Source: Candidatus Obscuribacter sp.
GTDB taxonomy: Bacteria > Cyanobacteriota > Vampirovibrionia > Obscuribacterales > Obscuribacteraceae
DNA length: 64,000 nucleotides
Direction: 5' to 3'
Assembly (NCBI GenBank): GCA_016712465.1
Contig: JADJQZ010000001.1
Coordinates: forward strand, 5,642,001-5,706,000
Shown here piece after piece: positions 43,913 through 53,181 of the stretch. The translations under genes and the position numbers were made by a program. The stretch's first letter is position 1. Every line of letters begins with the position of its first letter. The notes under the pieces are model-generated. The model saw nothing but the letters and a program-made list of their open reading frames with translations. It was not told the origin of the DNA and searched no databases.

Positions 43913-45421
43913 ATGGATGTCAGAGCTCAAGTATCAATGGTTTTCCATCTGGATAAGTGCATAGGCTGTCACACCTGTAGCATTGCCTGCAAAAACGTCT
44001 GGACGGACCGGGCCGGTGCCGAATACATGTGGTGGAACAATGTCGAAACCAAGCCTGGCACTGGCTTTCCCACTCTCTGGGAAGACCAGAATCATTACAA
44101 AGGCGGCTGGACCTGGAAAGCAAAAGGCAACGGCAAAGGCCGGTTGCAACTTCGCAGTCAGAACAAGTTCGATTCCTTCATCAAGCTTTTCTATAATCCC
44201 AATCAACCTGGTCTGGAAGATTATTACGAACCCTGGACCTATAAGTACCAGGAACTTTTCGATGCCCCCGAAGGCGACGATCAGCCGACCGCCGTACCGA
44301 TTTCACAGATCACCGGCGAACCCATGGAGATCAATGCCGGTCCCAACTGGGACGACGATCTTTCCGGCTCGCCGCTCTACGCGGAAAACGACTTAAACCT
44401 GGATGCGCTCTCAGAGGAAGAGCGGGAGCAGCTCTTTGAAATTGAACGGCTCTCCATGATGTACCTGCCGCGCATCTGCAACCACTGCGCCAATCCCAGT
44501 TGCGTTGCCTCCTGTCCTTCCGGCGCGCTCTACAAGCGGGGAGAAGACGGCATCGTCCTCATCGACCAGGAAGTTTGCAAAGGTTGGCGCGCCTGCGTGG
44601 CCGCCTGCCCTTACAAGAAAATCTATTACAACTGGAAGACCGGCAAATCGGAAAAATGCATCCTCTGCTATCCCAAATTGGAAACCGGTCAAATACCCAA
44701 TTGCTTCCATTCTTGCGTCGGTCGTATCCGCTACCTGGGCGTTTTGCTCTACGACGCCGACCGCGTCGCCGAAGCCATGCAAGTGCCCGACCATGCCCTG
44801 GTAGAATCGCAGCGCTCGGTCATCCTTGATCCCTTCGACAAAGCCGTGATTGAAGCCGCAAGAGCAAGCGGCATCAGCGAAGAATTTCTCTACGCCGCGC
44901 AGAACTCGCCGGTCTACAAATACGTCATGGACTGGAAGGTTGCCCTGCCTCTGCACATCGAATACCGCACCATGCCCATGCTCTTCTACGTACCGCCGCT
45001 TCTACCGGTCATGGGCAAACTGGAAAACGGCATTTACGAGCATAAGAGTGAAGCATTCTTCAGCACCCTGGAAAAATCCAGACTGCCAATCAAATTTCTG
45101 GCCAAACTCTTTGCGGCCGGCAATGAGAGCCAAGTGGAGGCTGCGGTTCGCAAGCTAATGGCGGTGCGCTACTACCGCCGTTCAGTAGATATGGACGATA
45201 TTGACGTAGTGGAAATTTCCAAAGTAATGCGAGAAGGCAAAACTACACCCAAAGAAGCCGATGAAATTTATGCCCTGACGGCCATTCCCACCATCGACCA
45301 GCGTTTTGTTCTGCCTCCCATTCAGAGAGAAGAAGTGATAGGCGGCGGTCACTGCAGCCCGGAAGCCTGCAAGGGCTGCACCGGTCTTGGCACCCCCGTA
45401 GCCATCGAGAGAGGGCCCTAG
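43913..45421 (+). CDS. narH: respiratory nitrate reductase beta subunit
   Basis: 502 residues. Four cysteine groups bind the FS1-FS4 iron-sulfur clusters: CIGCHTCSIACKNVW, CNHCANPSCVASCP, CKGWRACVAACP (where Trp replaces a Cys, as needed for the [3Fe-4S] cluster) and CILC...CFHSC. It passes electrons from NarI to NarG on the cytoplasmic side. AAGGAGGTGAG is a near-perfect ribosome binding site 9 nt before the ATG. narJ begins one nt after its stop. Confidence 0.98.
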   Translation: MDVRAQVSMVFHLDKCIGCHTCSIACKNVWTDRAGAEYMWWNNVETKPGTGFPTLWEDQNHYKGGWTWKAKGNGKGRLQLRSQNKFDSFIKLFYNPNQPGLEDYYEPWTYKYQELFDAPEGDDQPTAVPISQITGEPMEINAGPNWDDDLSGSPLYAENDLNLDALSEEEREQLFEIERLSMMYLPRICNHCANPSCVASCPSGALYKRGEDGIVLIDQEVCKGWRACVAACPYKKIYYNWKTGKSEKCILCYPKLETGQIPNCFHSCVGRIRYLGVLLYDADRVAEAMQVPDHALVESQRSVILDPFDKAVIEAARASGISEEFLYAAQNSPVYKYVMDWKVALPLHIEYRTMPMLFYVPPLLPVMGKLENGIYEHKSEAFFSTLEKSRLPIKFLAKLFAAGNESQVEAAVRKLMAVRYYRRSVDMDDIDVVEISKVMREGKTTPKEADEIYALTAIPTIDQRFVLPPIQREEVIGGGHCSPEACKGCTGLGTPVAIERGP

Positions 45422-45422
45422 G

Positions 45423-45974
45423 ATGTTTGACGTAAAGACAAGCCAAACAAAAAATGACGGTCAGAGCAAAGCACTTTACGAACTGGCTATTCTCTTCCAG
45501 TATCCAGATCAAGACTTTGCTCGAAAACTAGAGGAAACCAGCCTTTTGATCGGCAGCGCCGCCATGGCAAAAGCAAAGGAAAGCCTCAGTCAGTATTCTC
45601 TTTCCCAGTTGGAAGAAATCTATACGCGCACTTTCGACGTGGCGCCCCTGGCCGCACCCTACTTGAGCGCTTATATTTACGGCGACGAAAACTTCGACCG
45701 CGGTGCTCTCCTTTCAAAGCTGGCTACCCGCTTCCAGGAAGTGGGTTTCGACTTTGGTCAGGAGCTGCCCGATCACCTCACCTGCTTACTGAAGTCGGCT
45801 TCCTATCTGGAGCCAATCGAGTTCGAAGAACTGGTGGAATTCGTTTTTACACCGGCTCTGAAAGAAATGTACGACCGCCTCAAAGATTGCGAAAGTCCGT
45901 ATGCACCACTGATGGAGGTAGTCAGACAAGTTCTGGCTGCCAAAGCTCTTCCCCTTTCTATTTCCCGCCCTTAG
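45423..45974 (+). CDS. narJ: nitrate reductase assembly chaperone
   Basis: 183 residues, all helical, of the NarJ/TorD fold: ALYELAILFQYPDQDF, YTRTFDVAPLAAPYLSAYIYGDENF, and ELPDHLTCLLKSASYLEP are family blocks. It holds apo-NarGH until the molybdenum cofactor is inserted and NarI is bound. It starts one nt after narH and ends 21 nt before the NarI-Rieske gene. Confidence 0.93.
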   Translation: MFDVKTSQTKNDGQSKALYELAILFQYPDQDFARKLEETSLLIGSAAMAKAKESLSQYSLSQLEEIYTRTFDVAPLAAPYLSAYIYGDENFDRGALLSKLATRFQEVGFDFGQELPDHLTCLLKSASYLEPIEFEELVEFVFTPALKEMYDRLKDCESPYAPLMEVVRQVLAAKALPLSISRP

Positions 45975-45995
45975 TTCTGCCTGGGAGCCACCGCC

Positions 45996-47312
45996 ATGCC
46001 TGCCCTAGATAACTTCTTCCTGATAGCGCTGCCTTACCTGGCCGTGGTTATTTGTCTGGTCGGTTCCTTCTACCGCATCAAGACCCGCCCCATGACCTAC
46101 TCGGCGCTCTCCTCACAGTTTCTGGAAAGCAAAGGTCTGATGTGGGGCAGCCTGCCCTGGCATATCGGCATCATCACCATCATTGCCGCTCACTTTATAG
46201 CCTTCCTGGTTCCCGGCTTCTGGCAAGCGCTCTTGAGCAATCAGACCGTCCTGCTCTTTGTGGAAGCAGCCGGGCTAGGACTGTCCTTACTCTGCCTGTT
46301 CGGCTTGGCCGCTCTTTTGCTGCGGCGCTTCACTTCAGAAAAAGTACAGAGCGTCACTTCTCAGATGGACCTGGTGGTACTGGTGGTGCTGCTTCTGCAA
46401 GTGGCTCTCGGTGCACATATGGCCGCCTCTCTCTCCTGGGGCTCTCTCTGGTGCGTGGGCACCACCGTGCCGTATCTCTGGTCTTTGCTCTCTTTTACAC
46501 CGGACCTGAGCCTGGTGCAAGATCTGCCCCTGGCTGCCAAAGCCCATATAGTGCTGGCCTGGGTCTTGATCTTACTGGTGCCGTTTTCCCGCTTGATCCA
46601 TATGTTTGCCGTGCCGCTTGAGTACATCGGTCGCCCCTGGCAGAACGTTGTCTGGGTAAGCGACCGCCGCAAAGAAGCCGCACCGCAGGCTTTTGTAGAG
46701 GGTGAGGCGCGCCGCTATTTTGTCAAGGGAGGACTGGCAGCTGTGTTTGGTCTGTCGCTCCTTTCGGTAGGCGTCTTCGACAAAATCTTCCGCTTCTTCT
46801 TCGGTCCGCGTCTGACGGCCCATCAAGAAACAGAATTAATGACCACCCGCCTGAGCCGGTTGGAAGCCACCTCCAGTCAACGCAAATTGGAACTGGAAAG
46901 GCAAGAAAACGACTACATCCTGGTAGGCAGTCTGGCCGAGTTGAGTTCCGAGAAAGGCAAATACTTCATCGACTACTCCATGATGCCGGCTCTCGCCTTC
47001 AAGACCGCAGAAGGACTGCCCCTATTGATTTCCGCCAAGTGCACACACCTGGGCTGCACCGTGGGCGCCGATGCCGTGGACGGCAAAATTCTCTGCCCCT
47101 GCCATATCAGCTACTTCAGCATCGATACGGGCATGCCCAACGCCGACTCCCCGGCCAAGACCCCCCTGCCGCATCTGGGCTGGGTGGTCATGGATACCCG
47201 AGGCAATCAGCTGGCCAGCTTCAGCGGCAATGGAGCGGTGAAGGGAACTATCAGCGAAGCCCAGCGCACCAGCGCCAGAGTTTACATTGCCAAGGCGCAT
47301 CAAATCGGATAG
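45996..47312 (+). CDS. narI: NarI cytochrome b fused to a Rieske [2Fe-2S] domain
   Basis: 438 residues, about twice the normal NarI length. Residues 1-~225 are NarI with five membrane helices and all four heme ligands: His56, His66, His184 and His202 (SRLIHMFAVPLEY). Then comes ARRYFVKGG (239-246), like a twin-arginine motif, and a sixth helix (~246-266), which should carry the chain to the outer face. Residues ~300-438 form a Rieske domain: Cys349-Thr-His351-Leu-Gly-Cys354 and Cys367-Pro-Cys369-His370. All cluster ligands and the disulfide cysteines are present. NarI normally passes quinol electrons to NarH; the Rieske part should work with the cytochrome b encoded 44 nt downstream. Confidence 0.95.
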   Translation: MPALDNFFLIALPYLAVVICLVGSFYRIKTRPMTYSALSSQFLESKGLMWGSLPWHIGIITIIAAHFIAFLVPGFWQALLSNQTVLLFVEAAGLGLSLLCLFGLAALLLRRFTSEKVQSVTSQMDLVVLVVLLLQVALGAHMAASLSWGSLWCVGTTVPYLWSLLSFTPDLSLVQDLPLAAKAHIVLAWVLILLVPFSRLIHMFAVPLEYIGRPWQNVVWVSDRRKEAAPQAFVEGEARRYFVKGGLAAVFGLSLLSVGVFDKIFRFFFGPRLTAHQETELMTTRLSRLEATSSQRKLELERQENDYILVGSLAELSSEKGKYFIDYSMMPALAFKTAEGLPLLISAKCTHLGCTVGADAVDGKILCPCHISYFSIDTGMPNADSPAKTPLPHLGWVVMDTRGNQLASFSGNGAVKGTISEAQRTSARVYIAKAHQIG

Positions 47313-47355
47313 GTGGAACCTTCAATGAGAGCTAGTTTCAAAAGGACACTAGAAA

Positions 47356-48468
47356 ATGACAAGGGATAACTCAGGTATAAGCAAAACGGCAAGCGCACTT
47401 AGCTTCATTGCGGATCGCTTTCCGCTTGAGAAAATGAACCTTGAGCACATGCTGGCCCATAAAGAAGTACCGGTTCACAAAATGTCCTGGGGTTACTACA
47501 CCGGCGGCATGACCATGTTCTTCTTTATGATTCAGGTCATTACCGGGCTCTTCCTGCTTTTCTACTACCAGCCGACAGTCTCCGATGCCAATCTTTCGGT
47601 GGAGTACATCACCAAATATGTCAGTGTCGGTGGGCTGATTCGAAACATGCATGCCTGGTCCGCTTCGGGCATGATCTTCTTTGCCGTGGTGCACTTGATC
47701 ACGGCTTTTGCCATGAAGAGCTTTGAAAAGCCAAGAGAGCTGACCTGGATCATGGGAGTACTGCTCCTGATTATCACCTTTACCTTCGGCTTCACCGGCT
47801 ACCTCTTGCCCTGGAATCAGATTGCCGTCAATGCCACCAAGGTAGGGCTGCAGTCGGTGGAAGACATCGGTCAATACCTGCCCGGCATGTTGCACGACGT
47901 ACCGCGCATCTTGCGTGAAACTTTCCAGGGTGAAGCCAGTGTCGGTCAATCTACCCTCGGACGCTTCTACGCACTGCATGTGGTGCTACTGCCCCTGGCC
48001 CTGGCCGGTCTCCTGGGCATCCACTTATTGCAGGTGCAGGTGCATGGCATGAGTCAGGGCGTCGACGAAAAACCAAAGAAACAAGAGCGTTTCTTTCCCG
48101 TATTCCTTTTCAAGGATCTCACCCTCTGGGGTGTCCTCTTCTTTATTCTCTTCACCTTTTCTCTGTGCATACCTTTTGAATCCTTCCTACCGTTTCCTTT
48201 GCTTGCGCCCTATGACGCCATGGGTGCCACTCCGCCCGGTATCAAGCCGGAATGGTATTTCTTCTTCGTTTATTACCCGCTGGAACTACTGCCTTTCTGG
48301 GTGATTCTTCTGGCTTCAGGCTTGATTGGCGCCGTTCTAATTTTCACACCCTGGATTTTCAAAGGTAGCAGCCGCAAAACCCTGGGCTTCATTGCCACCG
48401 CCGTTTCTCTCTACTTATTGATAATGACCCTCTTCGGTGAACAGATCTATCACCTTCTCAAGCACTGA
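47356..48468 (+). CDS. cytochrome b of a bc-type complex
   Basis: 370 residues with about eight membrane helices, so the N-terminal (b6-like) and C-terminal (subunit IV-like) parts are one chain. Heme ligands are His99/His113 and His208/His223; 14 residues lie between the second pair, as in b6-type proteins. The Qo-site PEWY motif is at 298-301. The Cys that binds heme cn in b6f is absent from the first helix. With the Rieske domain of the preceding gene and the following cytochrome c it makes a complete quinol-oxidising bc set inside the nar operon. AAAGGA precedes the ATG. Confidence 0.92.
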   Translation: MTRDNSGISKTASALSFIADRFPLEKMNLEHMLAHKEVPVHKMSWGYYTGGMTMFFFMIQVITGLFLLFYYQPTVSDANLSVEYITKYVSVGGLIRNMHAWSASGMIFFAVVHLITAFAMKSFEKPRELTWIMGVLLLIITFTFGFTGYLLPWNQIAVNATKVGLQSVEDIGQYLPGMLHDVPRILRETFQGEASVGQSTLGRFYALHVVLLPLALAGLLGIHLLQVQVHGMSQGVDEKPKKQERFFPVFLFKDLTLWGVLFFILFTFSLCIPFESFLPFPLLAPYDAMGATPPGIKPEWYFFFVYYPLELLPFWVILLASGLIGAVLIFTPWIFKGSSRKTLGFIATAVSLYLLIMTLFGEQIYHLLKH

Positions 48469-48477
48469 CAAACAATC

Positions 48478-49092
48478 ATGAACATCAGTTTCTCCCGAAC
48501 CAGTAAAACACTAATTGCCGTCACGCCAGTGCTGATATGGCTTTTTGCCATGCCGCAAACTCAGGCTTATCCGCAATTCCAGGAATTCTCCGAGAAGAAC
48601 TCGGGCAGAAATGTCAACTGCGCCATGTGCCACGTCAATGGCGACGGGCCCACAGGAGACGGCAAAGGACAAATAGGTGGTCTCACCAAAGAAGAGCTGG
48701 ACAGCCTCATGAAAGCCCGCTCGGCGCTGGCACCGGGCACCCTGGTTGATAGCCCCATCCTCAACAAGTTCGGCAACGAAATCATAAAAGACATTGGCAA
48801 ACGAAAGTTTCTGGAACTAAGACAAAATCCAAAGGACCTGGCGAAAGCACTGCCTGCGCAATCAGATCTAGACCAGGACGGCATCAGTGACGGCCAGGAG
48901 TATCTGGACGGTACCGACCCCTTAAACCCCGAGCATGGCGACCCGCTCAAACTGCTAATGGCCAATCTCAACAAATACAGACTGCATGTCATCCTCACTT
49001 TCATCGCCGTAATGACACTAAACTGGGGCATCATGCAATTCCTCAAAGGTCTGGAAATACTGACCAAACCGCGACAAATACCCAAAGCTTAA
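48478..49092 (+). CDS. membrane-anchored monoheme cytochrome c with an EF-hand-like loop
   Basis: 204 residues. A signal peptide (~10-30) precedes one heme site Cys48-Ala-Met-Cys51-His52. A calcium-loop-like sequence DLDQDGISDGQEY (~131-143) of the thrombospondin type 3/EF-hand style follows. A C-terminal membrane helix (~168-188) ends the protein. It starts 9 nt after the cytochrome b stop. It is the likely cytochrome c partner of the bc module, standing where cytochrome c1 would be in a bc1 operon, although it has no c1-type features. Confidence 0.85.
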   Translation: MNISFSRTSKTLIAVTPVLIWLFAMPQTQAYPQFQEFSEKNSGRNVNCAMCHVNGDGPTGDGKGQIGGLTKEELDSLMKARSALAPGTLVDSPILNKFGNEIIKDIGKRKFLELRQNPKDLAKALPAQSDLDQDGISDGQEYLDGTDPLNPEHGDPLKLLMANLNKYRLHVILTFIAVMTLNWGIMQFLKGLEILTKPRQIPKA

Positions 49093-49131
49093 GCGGACGC
49101 CCTTAAAGATCACTGATGGAGTCCACAGAAA

Positions 49132-50793
49132 ATGGCAAGCATGACTCAAGCAAAAGAACCAACCGGCAGTTCCGATTCAAGAACCGGCGCCGATTTGAGA
49201 GGCTGGGATCCGGAAAATGAAAGCTTGTGGCAGGCCGAGGGAAAAGCCATCGCCAACCGCAACTTATTCATCTCCATTCCCTGCCTGCTTTGCGCCTTCG
49301 CCGTCTGGATGTACTGGGGCGTCATTACCGTACAAATGCTCAATCTGGACTTCCCCTACACGAAAGCTCAACTATTCACCCTCACTTCCATAGCCGGTCT
49401 GTCAGGGGCCACTCTCAGAATTCCCAGCACGTTCTTCATACGCATCGCCGGCGGCAGAAACACAATCTTCTTCACCACCTTGTTGCTTTTACTGCCGGCC
49501 ATCGGCACCGGCTACTTCCTTACCGACAAACAAACACCGCTCTGGATTTTTCAGATTCTCGCTCTCTTAAGTGGAATCGGCGGCGGCAACTTTGCTTCAT
49601 CCATGTCTAATATCAGCTTTTTCTTCCCGAAAAAGGTACAGGGCTTATCCCTGGGACTGAACGCCGGCCTCGGCAATTTCGGCGTCACCACCATGCAGAT
49701 CCTGGTACCGATGGTGATGACTTTCGGGCTGCCCGGTCAAACCGCCATGATTCTGAAAAGCGGCAGCGGCACAATGTTCGGCAAGATACCGGCCGGCACC
49801 GAAGCTTTCATACAAAATGCCGGCTATGTCTGGGTATTGCTCTTGCTGCCCCTGGTCTTCCTGTCCTGGTTCAAAATGAACAACATCAGAGATGAACAGG
49901 TCTCACCGGATACGGGCTCACCGCTTTCCGCCTGCGCCAAAATTGCCGGCATGCTGAGCATCGGACTATTTACCGCCGCTGCCGGCGTCTGGCTCATGCT
50001 GCCGAAAAACGCCGGCGGCCTTGGCACAGAGGTGAGCATGTGGCTAATTATTCCAGGCGTGATTGCCGCCACGGTCTTCCTCCTGAAACTCATACCGGGC
50101 AAAATATCCACCAACCTGGAAAGACAATACAAGATCTTCGGCAATCTACATACATGGATTATGACCGTCATCTACACCATGACCTTCGGTTCCTTTATAG
50201 GCTACGCCGCCGCTCTCCCCCTGGCCATCCAGGTCATCTTCGGCTTCACCCACGTAGCCGGAGCAGACGGCACTATGGTTCATACTGTGGTCAACCCGAA
50301 CGGACCGAGCGCCCTCACCTATGCCTGGACCGGAGCCTTCATAGGCGCCCTGGTCAGACCTCTGGGCGGCTACCTGGCCGACAAAATCGGCGGCGCCCTG
50401 GTCACACAGATAGTCTCGGTGGTGATGGTGGGAGGAGCCCTCGGTGCGTCCCACTACATGAAGCTGGCCTACCAGAGCGCCACACCTGAAATCTATTTCT
50501 GGCCCTGCTTCCTGCTCTTCTTATTGCTCTTTGCCGCTTCCGGCATCGGCAACGGCTCCACCTTCCGAACCATCGCCAACGTCTTCAGCAAAGAACAGGC
50601 CGGTCCGGTGCTGGGCTGGACCTCAGCCCTGGCCGCCTACGGTGCCTTCATCATACCCATGGTAATAGGCGGTCAGATTCAAGCCGGAACACCGGAAATA
50701 GCTCTCTACGGCTTCTCCGCCTTCTACGCCCTCTGCCTGGTTCTCAACTGGTGCAGTTACCTGAGACCGGGCGCCCAGTTCAAGAATCCATAA
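49132..50793 (+). CDS. narK: NarK-type nitrate/nitrite transporter
   Basis: 553 residues, MFS fold with about 12 helices after a ~40-residue polar N-terminus. The first nitrate signature GIGGGNFASSMSNISFFFP (with GLSLGLNAGLGNFGV) and the second, ASGIGNGSTFRTIANVF, are both present. The substrate-binding Arg of helix 2 lies in TLRIPSTFF. It should import nitrate and/or export nitrite for the cytoplasmic NarG. Extra helices around residues 250-320 make it longer than E. coli NarK. It directly follows the nar-bc genes. Confidence 0.92.
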   Translation: MASMTQAKEPTGSSDSRTGADLRGWDPENESLWQAEGKAIANRNLFISIPCLLCAFAVWMYWGVITVQMLNLDFPYTKAQLFTLTSIAGLSGATLRIPSTFFIRIAGGRNTIFFTTLLLLLPAIGTGYFLTDKQTPLWIFQILALLSGIGGGNFASSMSNISFFFPKKVQGLSLGLNAGLGNFGVTTMQILVPMVMTFGLPGQTAMILKSGSGTMFGKIPAGTEAFIQNAGYVWVLLLLPLVFLSWFKMNNIRDEQVSPDTGSPLSACAKIAGMLSIGLFTAAAGVWLMLPKNAGGLGTEVSMWLIIPGVIAATVFLLKLIPGKISTNLERQYKIFGNLHTWIMTVIYTMTFGSFIGYAAALPLAIQVIFGFTHVAGADGTMVHTVVNPNGPSALTYAWTGAFIGALVRPLGGYLADKIGGALVTQIVSVVMVGGALGASHYMKLAYQSATPEIYFWPCFLLFLLLFAASGIGNGSTFRTIANVFSKEQAGPVLGWTSALAAYGAFIIPMVIGGQIQAGTPEIALYGFSAFYALCLVLNWCSYLRPGAQFKNP

Positions 50794-50940
50794 CTAACGC
50801 AAGAGTAAGAAGGGGATAAACCCAGTAATCAACCGCTAGTAGCATTAAATCTAAACCAATAGCGGATAAACAGATCCGAATATCCCTGTAAGCTTTTAAC
50901 TTGCCTCTCGTCACTGCTTTGTTGCTCAAGGAAGCCGTTC

Positions 50941-52728
50941 ATGTCAAAAGTCAAAGGTATCTCCCAAAAAACAAGAACGCTCAGCGCATTGGTGCTCTGC
51001 CTGTTCCTGGGGCAAGCATGCGGAGGAGCGGCTCTAGCGCAGATGCCGGGCGCCGATTGCCGGACAACCAGCCAGACAGCCGAACACACGCCAGACGGCC
51101 AGCCCAATAACCAAGAGCCGGTCTGTAATCTTGATGCCCCCGAAACGGGAGTCCGGCAAATACCATCAGAACAAAAGGATATTCCCCAGGCGCCTCTCGT
51201 GGAGGGGCAGGAAAACCAGACGGATAAGCCGCTGGCTCTTGCTGCCGCCACCACGTCCGATGGAAGCGCGGTCTCTCGACCGGTGTCGGAAGACGCACCG
51301 ACACCGGTCTTGAGAGGCCTGTCCGAGCCCGAAGCCTTCAAGCTGGGTGCCACATACACAGAGCTGGAAAGTCTCTCCACCCAGGCCGCCAGGAAGGAGT
51401 TGGAACTACTCAAGCTAAACGCCAGATACCGGGTGGAATCCACCAAAACGGACAAATACAAGCCCTGGCGTACTTCGATTACTAACTTTGGCACTTACCT
51501 GTTCAGCAATATCGGTATCGACCACGTAGCTTATGCCCGCTGGCGCACCTGGCAAAGACCAGCCACAGCGGGTAAACCCTTCCTGGAATTCGGACCGGCC
51601 TTCCTTATCACAGGTCACTCCATTGCTACCGTCGGAGTCATGACGGAAGTAGCTCTTGACGTAAAACGCGCTTATCAGCTCAAGAAAATGGGCTTCGACG
51701 AGAGCAGCTACCGCAAAAATGTCACCAATCTGAAAAAAGATATCGACTCTCTACTGGAAAAACGAACTGCCACTCTAGCCTCTACGCCCTTTGCAGATAG
51801 TGCCGAAAAAGCAGCAGCCGAAAAGGAAACCCAAATTCTCAAGGCAGTCCGGGACGGCGCTCTCACTGAATACAAAAACTTCTGCCTGCGCGGCAAAACC
51901 TTTAGAGTGGGAAGAAATGTCGGTAACTTCATGTCTTTCGCGGGCGCCACTACCGGCGGTTACATGGGTGCTCTTTGCGGGCTATTAGCAATTTCCAACC
52001 GTAACCCCCATATTGCCGGCCCGGGAGGCATCGGCTTCGTGCTTTCAGGCTCTTGTATAGTTCTTGGTCCTATAATTTCTAAGGCCAGCGCCGTTATGGC
52101 CGGCAAACGCCTGGCTAAAAAGCTCAATTCTGAAATTGGACCGGTCAATGCCAATGCCGCCAAAGAACTGGAAATCGCCAGTAAAGAGCTTGCCACAATT
52201 CTGCCCGGCACCGCCGAGGCTAGAACGGGGCTATCAACCAGACGCAGTCTCTACGAACTAAGTGCCGCTACTCTCGCCAAAGACGCGGCCATGGCCTCGG
52301 CTGAAAAAGCCGCAGCCCAGAGAGAGTTCAAGGAGAGAGTGATCACCAATGCCATTATCGGCGGCACCAAAATAGGTTGGGGAGCCCAACTTGCCAACGC
52401 CGGCTTCGGCTTCCACAAACACGCAGCCCAGCCCACCACGGTTATCAATGCGACGGTGAACGGCAGAAAAGTACCAATCTACACTTACCGACCGAAAACA
52501 CCGCCCTCTCTCTTCGCCAAACGGGTGGCCCAGGGCTCCACAACCTACATCCCAGGTACTGCAGTAGGCATAATTGACGCCATTCAGGGCAGAATCCGGG
52601 GCGAGAAGAAAACCAGACAGTTAAAACGTGAAGGTAAGCTACCGGCCATGGTCATCACAGAAAGAGTGAAAAACTTCGATCTGATGGACAAGCGACTGGA
52701 AGCTGAGCTGACTCGCCTGCGCCAATAA
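50941..52728 (+). CDS. hypothetical exported membrane-associated protein
   Basis: 595 residues, no family recognised. A signal peptide (~12-34, ending ALAQ) is followed by a Pro/Gln/Glu-rich disordered stretch (~35-125). Then come helices alternating with Gly/Ala-rich hydrophobic segments (near 218-235, 330-350 and 360-380) and long charged helices. AAGGA lies 8 nt upstream of the ATG. It sits inside the nitrate island between narK and the AhpD-like gene, but nothing in it points to nitrogen metabolism. The hydrophobic segments suggest an inner-membrane or envelope protein. Confidence 0.7.
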   Translation: MSKVKGISQKTRTLSALVLCLFLGQACGGAALAQMPGADCRTTSQTAEHTPDGQPNNQEPVCNLDAPETGVRQIPSEQKDIPQAPLVEGQENQTDKPLALAAATTSDGSAVSRPVSEDAPTPVLRGLSEPEAFKLGATYTELESLSTQAARKELELLKLNARYRVESTKTDKYKPWRTSITNFGTYLFSNIGIDHVAYARWRTWQRPATAGKPFLEFGPAFLITGHSIATVGVMTEVALDVKRAYQLKKMGFDESSYRKNVTNLKKDIDSLLEKRTATLASTPFADSAEKAAAEKETQILKAVRDGALTEYKNFCLRGKTFRVGRNVGNFMSFAGATTGGYMGALCGLLAISNRNPHIAGPGGIGFVLSGSCIVLGPIISKASAVMAGKRLAKKLNSEIGPVNANAAKELEIASKELATILPGTAEARTGLSTRRSLYELSAATLAKDAAMASAEKAAAQREFKERVITNAIIGGTKIGWGAQLANAGFGFHKHAAQPTTVINATVNGRKVPIYTYRPKTPPSLFAKRVAQGSTTYIPGTAVGIIDAIQGRIRGEKKTRQLKREGKLPAMVITERVKNFDLMDKRLEAELTRLRQ

Positions 52729-52743
52729 AGGCAAGGAAAAACC

Positions 52744-53073
52744 TCAGCTTGCAGATTCGCTCTCTTTATCAATCACGTCATCAACCCAGGATAGTATCGC
52801 CATCATGTTAGGAAAGCCCATTGTTGTAACGGCCAGGAGCGCTACATGGCGCACTTCCTCTGCCGTCACACCAGCTTCCAGAGCGCGTCTTGTATGAGAA
52901 TGCACAGCCCCTTCCATTTTTGCGCCGCAGGCAATAGCCAGTTTAGCAATGGCTATTTGCTTCTTGTCGAGGGGGCCGGCAGCACTGGCTGCCTTACCGA
53001 GGCTTTCGTAAGACTCGAAAACTTGTGGATATCTCTTCTGAAAAGCGAGAAATCTTCCAGGCAATTTAGCCAT
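52744..53073 (-). CDS. carboxymuconolactone-decarboxylase/AhpD-like protein lacking the Cys pair
   Basis: 109 residues, all helical. The CMD core KKQIAIAKLAIACGAKMEGAVHSHTRRALEAGVTAEEV is recognisable in blocks. The redox CxxC of AhpD-type members is replaced by Met53 and Ala56, while His60 is kept. Peroxidase-type activity is therefore unlikely; a lyase or binding role is possible. It lies on the opposite strand between two transport-related genes. Confidence 0.8.
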   Translation of the reverse strand: MAKLPGRFLAFQKRYPQVFESYESLGKAASAAGPLDKKQIAIAKLAIACGAKMEGAVHSHTRRALEAGVTAEEVRHVALLAVTTMGFPNMMAILSWVDDVIDKESESAS

Positions 53074-53181
53074 TGGCGCAATACTCCAGAAACACTAACG
53101 AGCGAAGACTGAAAATCATAGCAGCTTGCCCACTAGATTTAGAACTCAAAAACAGAACAGAAAATCAGACTCGAGGAAATC

